DNA from: Gp6-AA40 sp035263125
GTDB lineage: Bacteria; Acidobacteriota; Vicinamibacteria; Vicinamibacterales; UBA2999
DNA length: 24,488 nucleotides
Direction: 5' to 3'
Assembly (NCBI GenBank): GCA_035263125.1
Contig: DATFRP010000061.1
Span: 1 to 24,488, forward strand
The notes beneath the pieces are model-generated. The model did not search any database. It was not told where the DNA came from and saw nothing but the letters and a program-made list of their open reading frames with translations. This document shows, one piece after another, positions 8,412 to 16,500 of this stretch; the stretch's first letter is position 1; each line of letters starts with the position of its first letter. Both the position numbers and the translations under genes were made by a program.

Positions 8412-9428
8412 TCACCGTACCCTCGTGGTCACGTTCGCAAGCTTGTAATCATGGAAGTCGGCGCCGTAGCGCCCATCGACTTCTCCGATCGCGAGGGTCA
8501 TATCGAACCCGACTCGAATCGCACGGGGCAGCCAGACGTTCGGGAACGGCTGTCCCATTTCCATCGCCGCGCGCAGGCCGTCGATGCGGACGATCGAGCG
8601 TCCGGGCAGGAAATCGAGCGGGAGGTTGTGGAAGTCGTACTTGAGGATCTGATGCTCGGCCGGGTCCACCCACAGCGTGACGAGCGCGACTTTGTCCATC
8701 TTGGCGTCGATCTGCTCGTCGCGCTTCCGGATCTCTTTGTTCGGGCGCTTGCGTCCCTCGTTGAAGAGTTTCGTCGGGTAGTACTCGATCCGGAGCACGT
8801 CGCGCCCTTCGAGTTTCTCGCGTCCGGCGAGCGCGTACTGCCCGGGGTCGAATTTGAACTTCAAGAAGTACGCGGCAGAGACGAAGCCCGGCTCGAGCGC
8901 CTCGCGTACGCTGGCTTCGCTGATCGCGCCCGCGTTGGCGTTGCCGGCATCAGTCGCAGGCGAGTCGGTCGCGCTCGAGGTATCGCCTCTGGCCGCACGC
9001 TCGGCTCGCCGCTTTTCGCGCCGCTGCTCCCGTTGCAGCCATGCCTCTTCCGCCTTCCGCCGTTCGCTCTCGCTGATGGTGACGCCGTCGGCGCGGAGCG
9101 GACTCTTGATGAAGATCCCATCGCGGGGGAACCAGGCATAGTCGCGCTGCGTGCCGTAGAGCGGCCGGGCACCGGGCCCTGTGATCTGCAGCGTCTCGCG
9201 TTCTTCCAGTACGTACTGCTGAAGCTTTTTCCAGTTGTCGTCGCGTCGTTCCAGCACCCGCGACATGAAGGCATCGAGATCGGTCCCGCCCTGGCGGGCA
9301 GGGTGGGCAGCGAGCGCAACGGCTGTCAGCAGACAGGCGATCAGGGGCAGCAGCAGACGTGCGAGCACGAGGTTCTTTCTGGCGGGCCGGCGTCTGCTTG
9401 GACGAGCCCCGGCCGGAAATGGTTTCAT
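8412..9428 (-). CDS. Secreted protein of unknown function, operon partner of the Omp85-like gene
   Basis: The 338-residue protein starts at ATG 9428 with a basic n-region (ARPSRRRPARKN) and a hydrophobic core (LLLPLIACLLTAVALAA), so it is exported. A highly charged helical stretch lies at about residues 115-145 (ESERRKAEEAWLQREQRREK and an Arg-rich tail), followed by a low-complexity Ser/Ala/Asp linker. The C-terminal half (about 175-338) reads as antiparallel beta strands (LEGRDVLRIEYYPTKLF, VTLWVDPAEHQILKYDF, VWLPRAIRVGFDMTLAIGEV). This resembles the LolA/LolB-like or outer-membrane-lipoprotein-sorting fold seen beside Omp85 genes, but no motif proves it. Its stop overlaps by 4 bp a possible GTG start of the next gene, so the two are probably one transcript. 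In-frame codons upstream of 9428 encode the heptamer repeat at 9466-9495 and were excluded. Confidence 0.75.
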   Translation of the reverse strand: MKPFPAGARPSRRRPARKNLVLARLLLPLIACLLTAVALAAHPARQGGTDLDAFMSRVLERRDDNWKKLQQYVLEERETLQITGPGARPLYGTQRDYAWFPRDGIFIKSPLRADGVTISESERRKAEEAWLQREQRREKRRAERAARGDTSSATDSPATDAGNANAGAISEASVREALEPGFVSAAYFLKFKFDPGQYALAGREKLEGRDVLRIEYYPTKLFNEGRKRPNKEIRKRDEQIDAKMDKVALVTLWVDPAEHQILKYDFHNLPLDFLPGRSIVRIDGLRAAMEMGQPFPNVWLPRAIRVGFDMTLAIGEVDGRYGADFHDYKLANVTTRVR

Positions 9429-9465
9429 GCCTGGGTCGCTAAAGCCTTGAATCCTAAGCGGCTCC

Positions 9466-9495
9466 CTGATTCCTGATTCCTGAACCCTGATTCCT
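9466..9495 (-). repeat. Heptamer repeat (AATCAGG family), left inverted copy flanking nrdJ
   Basis: These 30 bp, read on the minus strand, are about four tandem AATCAGG-like heptamers. The reverse complement matches 12651-12680 at 29 of 30 positions. The copy lies between the divergent starts at 9428 (-) and 9749 (+), a few bases from the candidate NrdR boxes. Confidence 0.9.
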
Positions 9496-9501
9496 ATACA
9501 A

Positions 9502-9549
9502 TATCCACATATTGCGCATGCCCTAAAAGAAAAGCTCAATATGTTGTGG
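9502..9549 (+). promoter_or_regulatory. Two candidate NrdR boxes upstream of nrdJ
   Basis: The published NrdR consensus core is CWATATATWG. CAATATGTTG (9537-9546) matches 9 of 10 positions, and CCACATATTG (9505-9514) matches 8 of 10. Their centres are 32 bp apart, three helical turns, which is the tandem spacing known for NrdR sites. The second box ends 11 bp before the -35 hexamer. NrdR is the ATP/dATP-sensing repressor of ribonucleotide reductase genes, so sites ahead of a class II reductase make biological sense. The nrdR gene is not in this window. Confidence 0.65.
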
Positions 9550-9557
9550 TTTGCGGC

Positions 9558-9586
9558 TTGACAAACTGGGAAACGGGGCGCACTAT
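9558..9586 (+). promoter_or_regulatory. Sigma70-like promoter of nrdJ
   Basis: A perfect -35 TTGACA (9558-9563) is followed after 17 bp by CACTAT (9581-9586), which keeps the key A at -11 and T at -7. The predicted transcript start near 9593 gives a ~155-nt leader before the nrdJ ATG. Confidence 0.55.
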
Positions 9587-9690
9587 GGCCGGGCGCTCAA
9601 CGACAGTGCAATGGGCTGAGTGCTCCCAGCACCCGGTCGACCGAGAAAGCCTTCAGGACGTCTCGAGCGCACACCACCAACAGATTTTCG

Positions 9691-9718
9691 GGACGCTACC
9701 GACGGGGTAGGTGCGTCC
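9691..9718 (+). promoter_or_regulatory. Leader hairpin directly before a start-stop (ATG-TGA) in the nrdJ 5' UTR
   Basis: GGACGC-TACC pairs with GGTA-(GGT bulge)-GCGTCC around a GACGG loop, giving 6 + 4 base pairs. The hairpin ends at 9718, and ATG immediately followed by TGA stands at 9719-9724, 25 nt before the assigned nrdJ start. No B12-box or other riboswitch core was recognised in the rest of the leader. Confidence 0.35.
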
Positions 9719-9748
9719 ATGTGAGTGAACACGATGTCGGAGGAGAGC

Positions 9749-12643
<2,895 letters not shown>

Positions 12644-12650
12644 CGGGGCG

Positions 12651-12680
12651 AGGAATCAGGATTCAGGAATCAGGAATCAG
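12651..12680 (+). repeat. Heptamer repeat (AATCAGG family), right inverted copy flanking nrdJ
   Basis: The units AGGAATC, AGGATTC, AGGAATC, AGGAATC, AG begin 7 bp after the nrdJ stop. The 30 bp are the reverse complement of 9466-9495 with one mismatch, so nrdJ and its control region are enclosed by an inverted pair 3.2 kb across. Confidence 0.9.
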
Positions 12681-12722
12681 CGGGAAACGGGCACGCTGGC
12701 ATCAGGGCAAGGGAGCGGATCC

Positions 12723-12752
12723 ATGAGAACGTTGATTATCTGGAGTGAGTAG
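12723..12752 (+). CDS. Candidate 9-residue leader peptide (MRTLIIWSE)
   Basis: The ORF is ATG plus eight codons and TAG. AAGGGAG (12709-12715) stands 7 nt upstream, which is a better ribosome binding site than that of most genes in this window. Its last codons and stop overlap the first of three hairpins that precede the TPR gene. A translated micro-ORF before alternative hairpins suggests a regulatory leader peptide. Chance cannot be excluded for so short an ORF. Confidence 0.35.
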   Translation: MRTLIIWSE

Positions 12753-12835
12753 GTCGCGTTACTCACGGCAAAACTGACGCAGGCCGGGTCTTGCTGTCTG
12801 GACCCGGCGATCGACGAGGGCCGGTTACCCGGCCC
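12745..12835 (+). promoter_or_regulatory. Candidate attenuator: three hairpins with competing arms ahead of the TPR gene
   Basis: Hairpin i pairs GTGAGTA (12745-12751) with TACTCAC (12760-12766). Hairpin ii pairs GCCGGGTC (12783-12790) with GACCCGGC (12801-12808), 8 bp with a 10-nt loop. Hairpin iii pairs GGGCCGG (12818-12824) with CCGGCCC (12829-12835), 7 bp with a TTAC loop. The left arm of ii (GGCCGGGT, 12782-12789) is also perfectly complementary to ACCCGGCC (12827-12834) in the right arm of iii, so ii plus iii competes with a long-range alternative fold. Hairpin iii ends 5 nt before the ATG at 12841. No U-tract follows, so control would act at translation or by anti-termination rather than by a simple terminator. 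Confidence 0.4.
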
Positions 12836-12873
12836 TTCGCATGTACGGGCGGTTATACTCGCTGCACCGACAG

Positions 12874-13599
12874 ATGGGCTTTTCCCAGTTCTTTCAGTGG
12901 GGCCTGCTCCTCCAGGCGTTCGCCATCGTGCATTTCATTCGTCGACGGCCGGACACCTTCTGGTTGTACGTCATCATCTTTCTCGGGGCCCTCGGCGCGT
13001 TCGTCTACATCGTGGTGGAGGTCGTGCCCGACCTCGGGCTGCTGCGGCAGGCGTTCGAAACGCACGGTCGGCGCAAGCGAATCAACATGCTGGAAGCGCT
13101 CGTGCTCGAGAACCCCGCATCGGGCAACTACGAAGAGCTCGGCGATCTGTATCTGGACGAGGGGAGGTTCGCGCGCGCCAAAGAATGCTACGACAAGGCC
13201 ATCTCACCCCGCAGCGCGCAGCTCGATCCGATCTATCGGCGCGGGATCGCTGAAATCAATCTCGGAGATTTCGCCGGCGCCGTCACCGACCTCGAGCTCG
13301 TCACGTCACGCGAGCCGAAATACGACTCACACCGCGCGATGGCGCTGCTCGCACACGCATACGCCAACACCGGCCAGATCGACAAGGCGCGATCGCTGTT
13401 CGAACAGGTCACCGAGGTCTCGACGCTGTCGGAGACCTACCTCAACTACGCCACCTTCCTCGCCGCGCAGGGTCAGACCGCCGATGCCCGCCAGTGGGCC
13501 CAGAAGATCCTGGCAAAGAAACCGACCATGCCGCGCTATCTGCAGCGCCGAGAGCGGCCGTGGTTTCGCAAAGCAAGTGGCTTGTTGAAGAAACTCTAA
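12874..13599 (+). CDS. Membrane-anchored TPR protein with PLDc_N-like transmembrane pair
   Basis: The product has 241 residues from ATG 12874. Two N-terminal transmembrane helices (WGLLLQAFAIVHFIRRRPDT and WLYVIIFLGALGAFVYIVVE) match the pattern of the phospholipase D-nuclease N-terminal (PLDc_N) module, but there is no PLD HKD motif. The soluble part is tetratricopeptide repeats from about residue 75 to 215: NYEELGDLYLDEGRFARAKE, DPIYRRGIAEINLGDFAGAV, ALLAHAYANTGQIDKARSLF and ETYLNYATFLAAQGQTADAR. It is probably a cytoplasmic-membrane scaffold for protein interactions; the partner is unknown. ATG 12841 is in frame and would add MYGRLYSLHRQ. The later start is preferred because the PLDc_N-like module follows it directly and a -10-like TATACT (12854-12859) falls inside the extra segment; neither start has a clear ribosome binding site. 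Confidence 0.8.
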   Translation: MGFSQFFQWGLLLQAFAIVHFIRRRPDTFWLYVIIFLGALGAFVYIVVEVVPDLGLLRQAFETHGRRKRINMLEALVLENPASGNYEELGDLYLDEGRFARAKECYDKAISPRSAQLDPIYRRGIAEINLGDFAGAVTDLELVTSREPKYDSHRAMALLAHAYANTGQIDKARSLFEQVTEVSTLSETYLNYATFLAAQGQTADARQWAQKILAKKPTMPRYLQRRERPWFRKASGLLKKL

Positions 13600-13626
13600 A
13601 AGTATCGGAGGGCGTTTCTCCTGTTA

Positions 13627-13652
13627 ATCCGTGCCTCCGTAATCTCCGTTTC
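13627..13652. repeat. Degenerate nonamer repeat (TCCGTGNNC family)
   Basis: ATCCGTGCC-TCCGTAATC-TCCGTTTC in the 86-bp gap between the TPR and protease genes is a decayed relative of the nonamer array at 8123-8400. A -10-like TATACT (13663-13668) lies just downstream, before the protease start, but no matching -35 was found. Confidence 0.6.
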
Positions 13653-13685
13653 TTTGCAGCGATATACTGCGGACTCGGGACGTTC

Positions 13686-14366
13686 ATGAAGAGCATGAGG
13701 CTCATCGCTGCGTTGTTGTTGTGGGTGACGGCGACAGCGATCCTCGTCGGCGCTGTTCCCCGTGCGGATCATGCCGCGCCGGCAAGCGCCCCGTTCAGGC
13801 TCACCGCCGATCCGGATGGGACGCTGCGGTACTTCATCGCCAGGCCTGAGGAGAAATCGGGTTATCGCGAGGGCGACGCCGAGCTCGCGACGTGGGCGCT
13901 GGAAGAATGGCAGCGCAGCCTGGGCGGCGCGGTGCGATTCGAGCGCGTGGAGCGCGAAGATTCAGCAGCCATTCGTGTGCACTGGTTGCCATGGTCGGAG
14001 GAAGCGGCGCTCGGGCGCATGGAGCCGGCCACCGTGGGCGGACGCTCGGTCGCGTCTGTCGACATCAGGCCCGACGAATTCCGATTCCGCCCGACGGTCA
14101 GACGACGCATCATCGAGGATCCGCTGATGCGCGCCGTCGTTGTCTACTACGTCTGCCTGCACGAGGTCGGACATGCGCTGGGATTGACCCACAGCGACAA
14201 CGCGCGCGACCTCATGTGGCCGGGCGGTAACGGTGGCGTCTCGCTTCCCGTCTACGACCACTATCGTCATCGCATCGAGACACGCGACGACATTCCGCGT
14301 GTGTCGTGGCTCTCGCGCGACGACATCTCACGCGTCTCGGCCATCTGGCGTCCCGTCGCAAAGTAG
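13686..14366 (+). CDS. Secreted zinc metalloprotease, metzincin (matrixin-like, M10 type)
   Basis: The 226-residue protein starts at ATG 13686 with a signal peptide (MKSMRLIAALLLWVTATAIL, cleaved around residues 25-33). The catalytic motif HEVGHALGLTH (His159, Glu160, His163, His169) is a complete metzincin HEXXHXXGXXH site: three zinc-binding histidines and the general-base glutamate. Met177 in RDLMWPG is well placed as the Met-turn. The upstream part (TWALEEWQRSLGGAVRFERV and the edge strand AAIRVHWLPW) fits the matrixin fold, in which substrates bind along a beta strand. No propeptide cysteine switch was recognised. The compact size suggests a catalytic domain with little else. It is probably periplasmic or extracellular, with unknown substrate. 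It is convergent with the cupin gene, 17 bp apart. Confidence 0.87.
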   Translation: MKSMRLIAALLLWVTATAILVGAVPRADHAAPASAPFRLTADPDGTLRYFIARPEEKSGYREGDAELATWALEEWQRSLGGAVRFERVEREDSAAIRVHWLPWSEEAALGRMEPATVGGRSVASVDIRPDEFRFRPTVRRRIIEDPLMRAVVVYYVCLHEVGHALGLTHSDNARDLMWPGGNGGVSLPVYDHYRHRIETRDDIPRVSWLSRDDISRVSAIWRPVAK

Positions 14367-14383
14367 CCTGTTCGTGTGCGGAC

Positions 14384-14821
14384 CTACGGTTTGACGACCT
14401 TCACCACGTAGTAGTTGATCGAGGTCGGCACTTCCTTGAACCAGTGCGGCGTGCCGGCGGGCACTTCGATGAAGTCGCCCTTCTTGAGGTGATGGGTCTG
14501 GCCGCCTTCGATGTTCGTGCCCAGCCACTGATTCGGCCGTGAAATCCTGCCGCCGATCATCTTCCCCCCGGTGACGAACGTCGCCTCGCCGTCGATCACG
14601 TAGAACGTGTCGGTCTCTTTCTCGTGGACCTCGACCTGGCCAGGGCCCGTGCGCTTTGCGCCCAGCGCGATGTAGTCCGAGCCGGCGGCGATGCGCGTGC
14701 CTTCTTTGAGCGCCGCGGTGACCTTATCGGCAGGGACGTAGACGACCGATGGTTTCTGCGCAGACACTCCGACGGTGATGACCGTCAGCAACGCGAAGAT
14801 CGAAAGGAGGTGTCGGATCAT
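14384..14821 (-). CDS. Secreted cupin-domain protein
   Basis: The 145-residue protein has a signal peptide (MIRHLLSIFALLTVITVGVS-AQ) and a single cupin barrel. Cupin motif 1 is GPGQVEVHEKETDTFYVIDG, with a potential metal ligand His and Glu residues. Motif 2 is GDFIEVPAGTPHWF, with the second His. Cupins of this type bind a metal and may act as small oxygenases, isomerases or binding proteins; nothing here fixes the substrate. The ATG lies 5 nt after the stop of the ankyrin gene, so the two are one operon. The protein resembles stand-alone periplasmic cupins rather than an AraC-type sensor, because no DNA-binding domain is present. Confidence 0.85.
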   Translation of the reverse strand: MIRHLLSIFALLTVITVGVSAQKPSVVYVPADKVTAALKEGTRIAAGSDYIALGAKRTGPGQVEVHEKETDTFYVIDGEATFVTGGKMIGGRISRPNQWLGTNIEGGQTHHLKKGDFIEVPAGTPHWFKEVPTSINYYVVKVVKP

Positions 14822-14826
14822 GATGG

Positions 14827-16428
14827 TCAGTTTCTCGCGCCTCGATCGGCGATCGCCTTGCGAAGAATCGCTGCGGCGGCCGGGAATTCCTTCTTGGCGT
14901 TCGCGAAGAATACGCCTTCAGCCACCTTGAGCGGCGTCCACCCGAGCGCGGTGGTCGCATCGACGTGCGCGCCATGGTCGACGAGGTACTGGACGATCGA
15001 CGGCTGGCCCGAGACGACCGCGCCGATGAGTGCGGTGCTGCCGCTCCATCGCGGATCGCCGACGCCGAGCTTCAGAAGTTCGTCGATGTTGTGCGGGTAG
15101 TAGAGCAGCGTGTAGTCGACGTCGCCCACCATGCGGTAGCTGCCGAAGTTGGCGTGCGCGTTGATGTCGTTGCCGAGCGCAATCGCGAGCTTCACGGCCT
15201 CGAGTCGTTCTGCTTCGGTGACGCCTGTGTACGGGCCGGGGCTTTCACCCTCCCAGTAGTCGAGACCGGACGCCACCATCAGCGGCGTGAGGCCGGCCTT
15301 CGTCGTGATCGTCGGATCGCCGCCGCCGTCGGCGAGCACCCGCATCAGCTCCGCGTCGCCGTTCTTCGCGGCGACGTAGAACGGCGTGGCGCCGATGTAG
15401 CTCAGAAGATGTCGGCCCAGACGGATGTCCGGAGGATTGCGTGCCGTGCCGCCCTCTTTACCGAAGGTCGGTTCCTGCCACTCGATGCGGACGTTGGGGT
15501 CGGCGCCTTTCGCGAGCAGTTTCTTCGCGAGCTCCAGCGCTGTGAGACGACCAGTCGGCGGTGGAGGACCTTGGGGTGTGTTGCCGACGCCCGCAGCGCC
15601 GTCCGAGCCGGGTTTGCGCAGCCACGCAATCGTATGCAGCGCCGAACCGCGCGGATCGGGAAGGTTCGGGTTCGCCCCTTTGTCGAGCAGCATCGCTGCG
15701 AGCTCGAAGTAGGCATTGACGACCGCCATCCCGAGCGCGCTGGTGCCATCTTTCGCCACGTCGTTGACGTTCGAGCCGTGACCGAGCAGGAGGTCGGCGG
15801 TGTCCCGATGCGCGTTGCGCACCGCGAAGAGGAGCGGGGTGAAGCCACCGTTGGCCTTCGCGTGCACGTCGGCACCGGCCTCGACGAGAACCGCGGCCGC
15901 CTCAGTGTTTCCTTCCGACGCCGCCCACATCAAAGCGGTCTGACCTTTGTAGGGTTCCTTGGCGTTGACGTTTGCACCGCGCGTCAACAGCAGTCGCACC
16001 GCGTCGGCACGTCCCGACAGTGCTGCCGTCATGAGGGCGGTCTGGCCTTCGTGAGACACGCTGTTCGGATCGGCTCCGGCCTTGAGCAGCCGCTCGATGA
16101 TCGCGGTGTTGCCGTTGAGACAGGCGAAGTAGAGCGGCGTGATGTGATAGCGGGTGGCGACCTTGGCGTCGGCGCCTGCGGCGACGAGCATGTCGACGAG
16201 CTGCGCGTTGTTGCGCTGCGCGGCCCAATGCAGCGCGGTCGACCCGTCCGCGTCCGTCGCTTTGACGTCGGCGTGCGCCGTCAGCAGAGCTTTGACTGCG
16301 GCCGCATCCTGCTGCCTGACCGCATCGATCAGGCGTGAACCCGTCTGCGCATCGGATGACGAGGCGAGGGCAAGCATGACGCCGATGCCGATGATGAGGC
16401 AAGTCGAGCCACGATTCATGGGCGTCAT
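14827..16428 (-). CDS. Secreted ankyrin-repeat protein
   Basis: The 533-residue protein opens with a signal peptide (LIIGIGVMLALASSSDAQ-TG), so it acts in the periplasm or outside the cell. The rest is nearly all ankyrin repeats, about ten, recognisable by units such as DGSTALHWAAQRNNAQLVDM, EGQTALMTAALSGRADAVRL and KGQTALMWAASEGNTEAAAV. A Gly/Pro-rich break near residues 275-295 (GAAGVGNTPQGPPPPTGR) and a longer insert around 325-345 divide the array. Ankyrin repeats make elongated protein-binding surfaces; no enzyme domain is present. ATG 16419 is an alternative start 3 codons in. The gene is divergent from the DUF1592/DUF1552 operon across a 72-bp gap and co-transcribed with the cupin gene. 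Confidence 0.93.
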   Translation of the reverse strand: MTPMNRGSTCLIIGIGVMLALASSSDAQTGSRLIDAVRQQDAAAVKALLTAHADVKATDADGSTALHWAAQRNNAQLVDMLVAAGADAKVATRYHITPLYFACLNGNTAIIERLLKAGADPNSVSHEGQTALMTAALSGRADAVRLLLTRGANVNAKEPYKGQTALMWAASEGNTEAAAVLVEAGADVHAKANGGFTPLLFAVRNAHRDTADLLLGHGSNVNDVAKDGTSALGMAVVNAYFELAAMLLDKGANPNLPDPRGSALHTIAWLRKPGSDGAAGVGNTPQGPPPPTGRLTALELAKKLLAKGADPNVRIEWQEPTFGKEGGTARNPPDIRLGRHLLSYIGATPFYVAAKNGDAELMRVLADGGGDPTITTKAGLTPLMVASGLDYWEGESPGPYTGVTEAERLEAVKLAIALGNDINAHANFGSYRMVGDVDYTLLYYPHNIDELLKLGVGDPRWSGSTALIGAVVSGQPSIVQYLVDHGAHVDATTALGWTPLKVAEGVFFANAKKEFPAAAAILRKAIADRGARN

Positions 16429-16465
16429 TCTCGCGCCGTCTGGCGCTAATATTCAACATCGTCGA

Positions 16466-16485
16466 GCGCGGGCTTCAGCCCGCGC
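16466..16485. repeat. REP-like GC-rich palindrome in the divergent promoter region
   Basis: GCGCGGGC-TTCA-GCCCGCGC is a perfect 8-bp stem with a 4-nt loop. It fills the centre of the 72-bp gap between the ankyrin and DUF1592 starts and ends 15 nt before the DUF1592 ATG. Palindromes of this form resemble dispersed REP elements. In the DUF1592 mRNA it could restrict ribosome access, and in DNA it could be an operator. Confidence 0.6.
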
Positions 16486-16500
16486 CTGCGCCGCGAACAC

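Noticed and set aside
9593..9748. Adenosylcobalamin riboswitch in the leader of the B12-dependent reductase gene
   Set aside because: No B12-box core (GCCACTG) or the other conserved segments of the cobalamin riboswitch could be read; only one simple hairpin stands out.
12818..12840. Rho-independent terminator of nrdJ
   Set aside because: The hairpin is strong but no U-tract follows, and it sits nearly 200 bp after the stop next to the following start codon; treated as part of a leader instead.
13494..13685. N-terminal extension of the metzincin protease to an ATG at 13494
   Set aside because: The extension overlaps the TPR gene and a repeat, while a clear signal peptide starts at 13686.
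14965..16338. 457-codon plus-strand frame opposite the ankyrin gene
   Set aside because: Antisense shadow of a repetitive GC-rich gene; no domain, and the ankyrin frame explains the sequence fully.
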